Shown here one piece after another: positions 5,505 through 11,178 of a DNA stretch of 11,178 nt. The stretch comes from Ectopseudomonas composti (GTDB taxonomy: Bacteria; Pseudomonadota; Gammaproteobacteria; Pseudomonadales; Pseudomonadaceae): the NCBI GenBank assembly GCA_946886245.1, contig CAMPIF010000096.1, forward strand, positions 1 through 11,178, read 5' to 3'. Each line of letters starts with the position of its first letter. Position 1 is the stretch's first letter. The notes beneath the pieces were generated by a model. That model was not told where the DNA came from. It worked only from the letters and a program-made list of their open reading frames with translations, and made no database searches. The position numbers and the translations under genes are program-made.

Positions 5505-6710
5505 ATGCAGTCTGGAAAGATCGTGGTCGAACACCTGTACAAGGTGTTCGGCTCCAACCCACAAGAAGCCATCGACCTGCTCAAGGAAGGCTGGAGCAAG
5601 GAGAGGATTCTGGCCGAGAAAGGCGCCGTGATCGGCGTCAGCGATGTGTCGTTCAGTGTCGAAGAGGGCGAGATATTCGTTCTCATGGGCCTGTCCGGCT
5701 CTGGCAAGTCCACCCTGATCCGCCTGATCAACCGCCTGGTCGAACCCAGCGCCGGTGATGTCTACATCGATGGCCAGAACGTGGCCAAGCTGCCGCAATC
5801 GCAACTGATCGACCTGCGCCGGCGCGACATGAGCATGGTCTTCCAGTCCTTCGCCCTGATGCCTTCGCGCAGCGTGCTGGACAACGCCGCCTTCGGTCTG
5901 GAAGTGGCCGGCACCGGCCGCAAGGAGCGCGAGAGGCGCGCCATGGAAGTGCTCAAGCAGGTCGGCCTGGACACCTTCGCCCACAAGTACCCGCACGAGC
6001 TCTCCGGTGGCATGCAGCAGCGCGTCGGCCTGGCTCGCGCGCTGACGGTGAACCCGTCGATGATCATCATGGACGAGGCCTTCTCCGCCCTCGACCCGCT
6101 CAAGCGCCGCGAGATGCAGGACGTGCTGCTGGAGCTGCAGAAGACCCACCGGCGCACCATCATCTTCGTCTCCCACGACATCGAAGAAGCCATGCGCATC
6201 GGTACCCGCATCGGCATCATGGAAGGCGGCAAGCTGATCCAGGTCGGCACCCCGCAGGAACTGATCGAGAACCCGGCCAACGAGTACGTGCGCAACTTCT
6301 TCGACACCGTCGACACCAGCCGCTACCTCACCGCCGGCCAGCTCAAGGCCGACAGCGTGCCGACCTACGTCTACAACGGCAAGGCGCCGGATGCGGCAGT
6401 GATCTGCAAGGACTTGCAGGCGCTGGACAAGCACTACGCCTTCATCGTCGACGAGCAGAACAACTTCCAGGGCTCCATCAGCCTGGAAAAGATCGCCCTG
6501 ATGGTCGACGGCGACGAACCCAGGCCTCTCGAGGCGGATGCGCTCAAGCAGGTGGTGCCGGTACCCGAAGACATGCCGCTGGAACACGTCATCACGCGCC
6601 TGGTGGACAACGAAGGTCCAATTCCGGTGGTGGACGCCGAAGGCCACTACTGCGGCGCCATCAGCAAGGGCCGTCTGCTGACCCGACTGCAGGGGGAATC
6701 CCATGAGTGA
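5505..6710 (+). CDS. cbcV: CbcV, ATP-binding subunit of choline/betaine ABC importer
   Basis: Predicted 401-aa cytoplasmic ATPase of the ProV/OpuAA family that powers quaternary-amine uptake. Start ATG 5505 follows AAGGGGA (5490-5496). In order: Walker A GLSGSGKST (62-70), Q-loop Q114, ABC signature LSGGMQQR (166-173), Walker B MIIMDE with D190/E191, D-loop SALD (194-197) and switch His H224. The N-terminal extension (YKVFGSNPQEAIDLLKEG) is typical of ProV-like proteins. After ~275 comes a CBS-domain region (to ~396), which in the OpuA family serves osmotic or ionic gating. All catalytic residues are present. The stop overlaps the cbcW start by 8 nt (ATGAGTGA), indicating translational coupling. 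GbdR is the expected activator in Pseudomonas; its binding site was not identified here. Confidence 0.93.
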   Translation: MQSGKIVVEHLYKVFGSNPQEAIDLLKEGWSKERILAEKGAVIGVSDVSFSVEEGEIFVLMGLSGSGKSTLIRLINRLVEPSAGDVYIDGQNVAKLPQSQLIDLRRRDMSMVFQSFALMPSRSVLDNAAFGLEVAGTGRKERERRAMEVLKQVGLDTFAHKYPHELSGGMQQRVGLARALTVNPSMIIMDEAFSALDPLKRREMQDVLLELQKTHRRTIIFVSHDIEEAMRIGTRIGIMEGGKLIQVGTPQELIENPANEYVRNFFDTVDTSRYLTAGQLKADSVPTYVYNGKAPDAAVICKDLQALDKHYAFIVDEQNNFQGSISLEKIALMVDGDEPRPLEADALKQVVPVPEDMPLEHVITRLVDNEGPIPVVDAEGHYCGAISKGRLLTRLQGESHE

Positions 6711-7581
6711 CAAGAAACTCGACCTGGGTAGCTGGGTCAACGACGTCGTCCAGCACCTGCTGGACAACTACAGCGGTGCCTTCGACAGCATCGGCAAAGT
6801 GGTCAGCGGTTTCTCCGAAGGCATCGAAGCCTTGCTGATGCTGCCGCCGGCCTGGCTGCTGATCGCCATCTTCGTCGCCCTCGGCCTGTGGCGCATCGGC
6901 GCACGTTTCGCGGTATTCACCGCCGTGGCGTTCATCCTCATCGTCATGACCGGGTTCTGGGAACAGACCGTGGTAACCCTGGGGCTGACTTTCTCCTCGA
7001 CGCTGATCAGCCTGCTGCTGGGTATTCCGCTGGGCATCTGGGCCGCCAGGAGCGAGCGCGTGGCGACCATCATCCGGCCGATCCTCGACTTCATGCAGAC
7101 CATGCCGGCCTTCGTCTACCTGATCCCGGCAGCCATGCTCTTCGGCCTCGGCCGCGTGCCCGGCATCATCGCCACGGTAATCTTCGCCATGCCGCCGGCG
7201 GTACGCCTGACCAGCCTGGGCATTCGCCAGGTGAACAAGGAAATCGTCGAAGCCGGCCAGTCCTTCGGCTGCACCAGCCGCCAGTTGCTGTTCAAGGTAC
7301 AACTGCCCAACGCCATGCCGTCGATCATGGCCGGGGTCAACCAGACCATCATGATGGCCCTGTCGATGGTGATCATCGCCTCGATGGTCGGCGCCGGTGG
7401 CCTGGGTAACGATGTGCTGGCGAGTATCCAGCGCCTGGACATCGGGCTAGGCTTCGAAAGCGGCATGGCCGTGGTGCTGCTGGCGATCATTCTCGACCGC
7501 ATCACTGAAAGCTTCGGCACCAAGCAGACCACCCGCGGCGGCATCTTTGCCTGGTTCAGCGGCAAGCTGCAGCGCCAGTAA
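6703..7581 (+). CDS. cbcW: CbcW, permease subunit of choline/betaine ABC importer
   Basis: Predicted 292-aa inner-membrane permease of the ProW/OpuAB family. A hydrophilic N-terminal ~40 residues is followed by several hydrophobic helices, for example around 50-62, 68-84, 97-114, 136-162, 212-236 and 254-265. The EAA loop that contacts the ATPase reads EAGQSFGCTSRQLLFKVQLP (183-202), with the conserved EAG...G...LP pattern. The SMVIIASMVGAGGLG stretch (221-235) is the family's typical segment. Start ATG 6703 lies inside the end of cbcV and has its own strong ribosome-binding site AGGGGGA (6691-6697), consistent with coupled, stoichiometric synthesis. It probably forms a homodimer channel serving all the binding proteins in this window. 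Confidence 0.93.
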   Translation: MSDKKLDLGSWVNDVVQHLLDNYSGAFDSIGKVVSGFSEGIEALLMLPPAWLLIAIFVALGLWRIGARFAVFTAVAFILIVMTGFWEQTVVTLGLTFSSTLISLLLGIPLGIWAARSERVATIIRPILDFMQTMPAFVYLIPAAMLFGLGRVPGIIATVIFAMPPAVRLTSLGIRQVNKEIVEAGQSFGCTSRQLLFKVQLPNAMPSIMAGVNQTIMMALSMVIIASMVGAGGLGNDVLASIQRLDIGLGFESGMAVVLLAIILDRITESFGTKQTTRGGIFAWFSGKLQRQ

Positions 7582-7610
7582 ACATTTTTTCACTTCACAG
7601 GGAACCGCAG

Positions 7611-8555
7611 ATGAAAATGATCAAGACCACCGCCGCCATCGGCCTGCTGTCCTGCGCACTGATGCAGGGCGCCATGGCCGCTGAGCCGGCGAGCTGCAAG
7701 CAGGTGCGCTTCGCCGAGATTGGCTGGGCCGACATCGCCGCCACCACGGGTGTGGCCATGACCCTGGTCGAAGGTCTGGGCTATCAGCCGCGCAAGATCA
7801 TGGCTTCGGTCCCCATCGCCTTCACCGGCGTGAAGAGCGGCCAGGTCGATGTGTTCCTTGGCTACTGGGCGCCGTCGATGGACTCGGTGATCGAGCCCTT
7901 CCTCAAGAACGACGGTGTCAAGGTACTGCCCAAGGCCAACCTCGAAGGGGCCAAGTACACCCTGGCCGTGCCGACCTACGCGGCCGAAGCCGGCCTGAAG
8001 AGCTTCCAGGATATCGCCAAGTTCAAGGATCAGCTGGGCGGCAAGATTTATGGCATCGAGCCGGGTAACGACGGCAATCTGCTGATCGACGGCATGATCA
8101 AGAACAACCAGTTCGACCTCGGTGGCTTCCGCATGGTCGAGTCCAGCGAAGCCGGCATGTTGGTGCAGGTATCGCGCGCCATCAAGAAGAAAGAGCCGGT
8201 GGTCTTCCTCGGCTGGGCGCCGCACCCGATGAACACCCAGCACGACATCACCTACCTCTCCGGCGGTGACGATGTGTTCGGCCCCGACTACGGCGCGGCC
8301 AAGGTCTACACCGTGGTACCGCCGGATTACGAGGCGCGCTGCGGGAATGTCGGCAAGCTGCTGAACAACCTGCAGTTCACCGTCGATATCGAAAGCCAGT
8401 TGATGGAAAAGGTCCTGGAGAAGGAAAACCCGCAGACCGTCGCCAAGGAGTGGATCAAGGCCAATCCGGCGATCCTCGACCAGTGGCTGAGCGGCGTGAC
8501 CACCTTTGACGGCCAGGACGGCGTTGCCGCCGTGAAGAAACACGTGGGGCTGTAA
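7611..8555 (+). CDS. cbcX: CbcX, choline-binding periplasmic protein of the CbcVWX importer
   Basis: Predicted 314-aa binding protein with a signal peptide (1-24, ...QGAMAAE). The choline box is complete: W39 and D41 (IGWAD), W86 (LGYWAPS), Y116 (KYTLAV), N153 (EPGNDG) and W202 (LGWAPHPMN). Cys29 and Cys244 form a possible disulfide. It starts 29 nt after the cbcW stop behind AGGGAA (7599-7604), so it is in the same operon; the binding protein as last gene of the transporter set is usual here. The C-terminus (VTTFDGQDGVAAVKKHVGL) differs from that of the stand-alone paralogue at 3585-4529. Function: high-affinity choline capture and delivery to CbcVW. Family and role are very likely; fine ligand specificity is inferred. 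Confidence 0.92.
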   Translation: MKMIKTTAAIGLLSCALMQGAMAAEPASCKQVRFAEIGWADIAATTGVAMTLVEGLGYQPRKIMASVPIAFTGVKSGQVDVFLGYWAPSMDSVIEPFLKNDGVKVLPKANLEGAKYTLAVPTYAAEAGLKSFQDIAKFKDQLGGKIYGIEPGNDGNLLIDGMIKNNQFDLGGFRMVESSEAGMLVQVSRAIKKKEPVVFLGWAPHPMNTQHDITYLSGGDDVFGPDYGAAKVYTVVPPDYEARCGNVGKLLNNLQFTVDIESQLMEKVLEKENPQTVAKEWIKANPAILDQWLSGVTTFDGQDGVAAVKKHVGL

Positions 8556-8572
8556 CAAGCCACAACCTGATT

Positions 8573-8600
8573 CGGGCTCGAACCTCAGGGTTCGAGCCCG
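8573..8600 (+). terminator. GC-rich hairpin after cbcX
   Basis: A perfect 12-bp stem (CGGGCTCGAACC, 8573-8584, and 8589-8600) with a TCAG loop lies 18 nt after the cbcX stop. It is followed by GAAACCTCCT and lacks a T-tract, so it is more likely a 3'-end stabiliser or a leaky terminator than a full stop. Confidence 0.6.
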
Positions 8601-8763
8601 GAAACCTCCTCGTAAACCACTAGCGGCTGATTTCTGGCCGTGACGGGGAGACTTTGCCCGCGAACCGGCAATCTGCTGCGCAACACGGATTCGCAAGGCC
8701 CGCAATGAGAACGAGCCAGTCAACGATCTTGCAACTGCCACTCACTGATGGAGCACAACAAAC

Positions 8764-9615
8764 ATGCGCGTAATCAAGCACCTCTGCCTCGGCGCTGCCG
8801 CCCTGGCCATTGGCATGGGCAGCGCCCTGGCCGCCGACAAACCTACCCTGAAGATCGGCTACGTCAACGGCTGGGACGACAGCGTCGCCGTCACCCATGT
8901 CGCCGGTGAAATCCTGCAAAGCAAACTCGGCTACACGGTCGAACTGAAGCCGGTAGAACCCGCCATCATGTGGCAGGGCGTAGCCCGTGGCGACCTCGAT
9001 GCCACCCTCTCCGCCTGGCTGCCGGCCACCCATGGCGAATACTTCGAGAAGCTCAAGGACAAGGTGGAAATCCTCGGCACCAACTATTCCGGCGCCAAGA
9101 TCGGCCTGATCGTGCCGGACTACGTACAAGCCAAGAGCATCGAAGACCTGGAGAAGTACGCCAAGGACTTCGACGGCAAGATCACCGGCATCGACGCCGG
9201 TGCCGGCGTGATGCGCCGCACCGAAGACGCCATCAAGGAATACAACCTGGCCAGCATCAAGCTGATGCCAAGTTCCGGTCCGGCCATGGCCACCGCCCTG
9301 ACCCGCGCCGAGAAGGCGCAGAAGCCGATCGTGGTCACCGGCTGGATTCCGCACTGGATGTTCGCCAAGTGGAAACTGCGCTTCCTCGAAGACCCGAAGA
9401 AAGTCTTTGGTGACGACGAGCGCGTCGATACCGTGGCCAACCCGGAACTGAAGGGCAAGGCCGCCGACGCTGCCGCCTTCCTCAGCAAGATTTCCTGGAG
9501 CGGTGAAGAAGTCGGCGCGGTGATGCTGGCCATCCGCGAAGGCGCCAAGCCGGACCAGGCCGCCAAGGACTGGATCGCCAAGAACCCGGATCGCGTTGCG
9601 CAGTGGCTGAAGTAA
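8764..9615 (+). CDS. Glycine-betaine-type ABC periplasmic binding protein (OpuAC-like; BetX candidate)
   Basis: Predicted 283-aa secreted binding protein. Signal peptide 1-23 ends in ALA. The body matches the OpuAC class that binds glycine/proline betaine in a tryptophan cage: GWDDSVAVTH (W37), IMWQGVARGD (W70), LSAWLPATH (W85), TGIDAGAGVM (141-150) and TGWIPHWMFAKW (W194, W198). It lacks the choline-type boxes LG(N/Y)W and LGWxPHPMN of the other two binding proteins, so the ligand is probably betaine. ATG 8764 has GGAG (8750-8753). It lies 208 nt behind cbcX, beyond a hairpin, so it may have its own promoter. In Pseudomonas the Cbc core is reported to accept several binding proteins (CbcX choline, CaiX carnitine, BetX betaine); this could be BetX, which is inferred from sequence type and place. 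Confidence 0.85.
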   Translation: MRVIKHLCLGAAALAIGMGSALAADKPTLKIGYVNGWDDSVAVTHVAGEILQSKLGYTVELKPVEPAIMWQGVARGDLDATLSAWLPATHGEYFEKLKDKVEILGTNYSGAKIGLIVPDYVQAKSIEDLEKYAKDFDGKITGIDAGAGVMRRTEDAIKEYNLASIKLMPSSGPAMATALTRAEKAQKPIVVTGWIPHWMFAKWKLRFLEDPKKVFGDDERVDTVANPELKGKAADAAAFLSKISWSGEEVGAVMLAIREGAKPDQAAKDWIAKNPDRVAQWLK

Positions 9616-9634
9616 GCCTTCCTGCAGTCACATC

Positions 9635-9660
9635 ACAAAGCGGGCTTCGGCCCGCTTTGT
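9635..9660 (+). terminator. Intrinsic terminator of the betaine-binding-protein gene
   Basis: A perfect 11-bp stem (ACAAAGCGGGC and its complement) is closed by a TTCG tetraloop, 19 nt after the stop codon at 9615. The descending arm ends in TTTGT. It separates this unit from betI. Confidence 0.85.
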
Positions 9661-9671
9661 CGCTTACCCTG

Positions 9672-9728
9672 GGGTGCGCCGTGCGCACCGGGCTCCATCA
9701 GCGACAAGCCGGTGCGCATGGCGCACCC
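9672..9728. repeat. REP pair upstream of betI
   Basis: Arms 9672-9691 and 9709-9728 are 20-bp inverted copies with one mismatch, and each is itself palindromic (GGTGCGC...GCGCACC). The same family as 1608-1627. The pair ends 11 bp before the betI operator palindrome. Confidence 0.8.
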
Positions 9729-9739
9729 TGCCCAGGTAA

Positions 9740-9755
9740 TTGATCGAACGATCAA
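9740..9755. promoter_or_regulatory. BetI operator at its own promoter
   Basis: TTGATCGAACGATCAA has perfect 7-bp arms around AA. It resembles the TTGA-n-CGTTCAA type site I recall for bet operators. Its first six bases can serve as the -35 (TTGATC), with TAGACT (9764-9769) as -10 at 18-nt spacing, so bound BetI would occlude RNA polymerase. It does not have the TTGAT-N4-ATCAA spacing of an ANR/FNR box. Confidence 0.7.
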
Positions 9756-9798
9756 AATCCGCCTAGACTCCGGCACAACTTCCCCGCTGGAGATCCCC

Positions 9799-10389
9799 AT
9801 GCCCAAGGTCGGCATGCAGCCCATTCGTCGTTCGCAGTTGATTGCCGCCACCCTGGAAGCCGTCGACCAGGTCGGCATGGCCGATGCCAGCATCGCCTAT
9901 ATCGCCCGCCTGGCCGGGGTCTCCAATGGCATCATCAGCCACTACTTCAACGACAAGAACGGTCTGCTCGAAGCCACCATGCGCCATCTGATGCAGGCGC
10001 TCAGCGATGCAGTGGGAGCACGCCGTCGCGCCTTGCGCGAAGACAGCCCGCGCGCGCATCTGAAGGCGATGATCGATGGCAACTTCGATGAAAGCCAGGT
10101 CAGCGGCCCGGCAATGAAAACCTGGCTGGCGTTCTGGGCCAGCAGCATGCACCAGCCTGCCCTGCGCCGCTTGCAGCGGGTCAATGATCACCGCCTGTAC
10201 TCCAATCTGTGCGGCCAGTTCCATCGCGCGCTGCCGCAGGATCAGGCCCGTTTCGCAGCTCGCGGCCTGGCTTCGCTGATCGATGGCCTGTGGCTGCGCG
10301 GCGCGCTTTCCGGCGAAGCCTTCGACACCGAGCAGGCACGGCGCATCGCCTACGACTATCTCGACCTGCAGTTGAACAAAGCCCGCTAG
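9799..10389 (+). CDS. betI: BetI, choline-responsive TetR-family repressor
   Basis: Predicted 196-aa TetR-family repressor, matching the usual ~195 aa of BetI. Start ATG 9799 ([20 protein letters not shown]) follows GGAGA (9789-9793); starts further upstream would run through the REP pair and the operator. The N-terminal HTH spans ~29-52 ([20 protein letters not shown]). The ligand-binding half contains the BetI-typical [20 protein letters not shown] and [12 protein letters not shown] stretches. BetI represses its own gene and the bet genes in the absence of choline. It precedes betB on the same strand, but 315 nt and a separate operator-promoter lie between them, so betB is probably transcribed at least partly on its own. 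The matching palindrome before gbdR suggests wider control. Confidence 0.95.
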   Translation: MPKVGMQPIRRSQLIAATLEAVDQVGMADASIAYIARLAGVSNGIISHYFNDKNGLLEATMRHLMQALSDAVGARRRALREDSPRAHLKAMIDGNFDESQVSGPAMKTWLAFWASSMHQPALRRLQRVNDHRLYSNLCGQFHRALPQDQARFAARGLASLIDGLWLRGALSGEAFDTEQARRIAYDYLDLQLNKAR

Positions 10390-10434
10390 CCTGTCGCGAA
10401 GGCACATCGGGGGCGACGGTCCATTTTTGAGTTT

Positions 10435-10455
10435 GGTGGGCTGAAGCCCACCCTA
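10435..10455. repeat. Single REP palindrome (GGTGGGCTGAAGCCCACC type)
   Basis: The 21 bases match the arm at 1717-1737 except for one base in the centre (GCTGAAGC instead of GCTAAAGC). A second partial copy, CAGCCCACC, follows directly. Confidence 0.75.
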
Positions 10456-10634
10456 CAGCCCACCCAGGCCAATCTACGGGCTGCGGGCAACGCCTCGTAG
10501 GGTGTCGCGAGGCCACCTTGGCCGTGCGCACCAGCATCCCCAAACGTCCCGAACGGAAATTGCACACAGCCGAAGCGGCGCCAAGGACAAGTGGCGCCCG
10601 CCATGTCGCTTTTGGTCACGCCGGGTCGTTTTTA

Positions 10635-10650
10635 TTGATTGTTCGTTCAA
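10635..10650. promoter_or_regulatory. BetI operator at the betB promoter
   Basis: TTGATTGTTCGTTCAA is a palindrome of the same type as the betI site. Its left half doubles as a -35 (TTGATT), and TAAAAT (10657-10662) is a good -10 at 16-nt spacing. Bound BetI would cover the -35 and spacer. The betB start codon lies ~42 nt beyond the -10. Confidence 0.7.
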
Positions 10651-10704
10651 TTTAAATAAAATATGCTGTTCTCCAAGCAGATTGCCAAGTGCAGAGGACA
10701 GCCC

Positions 10705-11178
10705 ATGCCCCGTTTCGCCGAACAGCAGCTCTACATCGGTGGCCAGTACGTCGCCGCCAGCAGTGGAGAAACCTTCGACAGCATCAACCCGGCCACCGGC
10801 GAGGTGTTGGCCAAGGTGCAGCGCGCCAGCCAGACGGATGTCGACCGCGCCGTGGCCAGCGCAACCGAAGGGCAGAAGGTGTGGGCGGCGATGACGGCCA
10901 TGCAGCGCTCGCGCATTCTGCGCAAGGCCGTGGATATTCTGCGCGAGCGCAACGATGAGCTGGCCGAGCTGGAAACCCTCGACACCGGCAAGCCGCTGTC
11001 CGAAACCCGCTACGTCGACATCGTCACCGGTGCCGACGTGCTGGAGTACTACGCCGGCCTGATTCCGGCCATCGAAGGCGAGCAGATCCCGCTGCGCGAG
11101 ACTTCCTTCATCTACACCCGCCGCGAGCCGCTCGGCGTGGTCGCCGGCATCGGCGCGTGGAACTACCCGATCCAGATC
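10705..11178 (+). CDS. betB: Betaine aldehyde dehydrogenase, N-terminal part (3' end outside window)
   Basis: The first 158 codons of an NAD(P)-dependent aldehyde dehydrogenase that oxidises betaine aldehyde to glycine betaine in the cytoplasm, the second step of choline oxidation. The frame is open to the last base. ATG 10705 is preceded by AGAGGA (10693-10698). The sequence [20 protein letters not shown] opens the protein as in BetB, followed by [44 protein letters not shown] and, at the very end, the Asn of the conserved WNYP motif (oxyanion hole). The catalytic Glu and Cys lie downstream, outside the window. The betI neighbour, operator and sequence make BetB far likelier than another aldehyde dehydrogenase. 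betA is expected next. Confidence 0.95.
   Translation, partial: MPRFAEQQLYIGGQYVAASSGETFDSINPATGEVLAKVQRASQTDVDRAVASATEGQKVWAAMTAMQRSRILRKAVDILRERNDELAELETLDTGKPLSETRYVDIVTGADVLEYYAGLIPAIEGEQIPLRETSFIYTRREPLGVVAGIGAWNYPIQI

Larger units (their letters stand above)
10390..10704. other. betI-betB intergenic region
   Basis: The 315 bases hold no gene. A weak stem (GTCGC/GCGAC) followed by TTTTT at 10424-10428 could be a leaky terminator for betI. A single REP lies at 10435-10455, a GGCGCCA/TGGCGCC hairpin at 10577-10598, and the betB operator-promoter at 10635-10662. The AT content rises sharply in the last ~80 bases. Confidence 0.6.

Noticed and set aside
9740..9755. Reading the betI palindrome as an ANR/FNR box
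   Set aside because: The arms TTGAT and ATCAA are separated by six bases, not four, and the same element recurs at betB with GTTCAA, which fits BetI better.
9712..9798. Upstream GTG/ATG starts for betI
   Set aside because: They fall in the REP arm and would translate through the operator and promoter; ATG 9799 gives the standard BetI length and has GGAGA.
1..11178. CRISPR array, tRNA/rRNA, prophage or complete insertion sequence
   Set aside because: No regularly spaced repeats, tRNA-like cloverleaf, or transposase/integrase coding region was seen on either strand.

Overview
The window looks like chromosomal DNA of a Pseudomonas-type gammaproteobacterium. It is GC-rich with GC-rich third codon positions. 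Its intergenic gaps carry REP palindromes of the kind common in Pseudomonas genomes, and the gene set is the choline / glycine betaine locus known from P. aeruginosa and relatives. The REP types (GGTGGGCTAAAGCCCACC and GGTGCGCACGGCGCACC) suggest the P. mendocina / P. stutzeri side of the genus, but this is only an impression.

Layout. (1) 1-1602, plus strand: the 3' end of an electron-transfer flavoprotein alpha gene, a divergent ETF beta gene and an unrecognised 83-aa small protein, probably the tail of the dimethylglycine/betaine demethylation operon. A REP hairpin separates etfA from etfB. (2) 1603-1796: REP elements and a strong bidirectional terminator. (3) 1797-2891, minus strand: gbdR, the AraC-family glycine betaine/dimethylglycine-responsive activator. 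Upstream of it is a long control region with a good sigma-54 promoter match abutting a BetI-like palindrome. (4) 3585-4529, plus strand: a stand-alone choline-type periplasmic binding protein. (5) 4530-5504: 975 bases with no convincing gene, containing a perfect 16-bp palindrome. (6) 5505-8555: cbcV-cbcW-cbcX, a choline/betaine ABC importer (ATPase with CBS tail, permease, choline-binding protein). (7) 8764-9615: a glycine-betaine-type (OpuAC-like) binding protein. (8) 9799-10389: betI, the choline-sensing TetR repressor, and from 10705 the first 158 codons of betB (betaine aldehyde dehydrogenase), running off the window.

How it works together. Choline and betaine are captured by up to three periplasmic binding proteins that probably share the single CbcV-CbcW core. 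Choline is oxidised to betaine by the Bet enzymes under BetI control. Betaine then induces GbdR, which switches on import and stepwise demethylation, and the ETF proteins carry electrons from that demethylation. The most interesting signals are regulatory and architectural. Three BetI-like 16-bp palindromes link the choline sensor to betI, betB and the gbdR sigma-54 promoter. Two different choline-type binding proteins plus one betaine-type protein surround one transporter core. No novel system of an unknown type was found.
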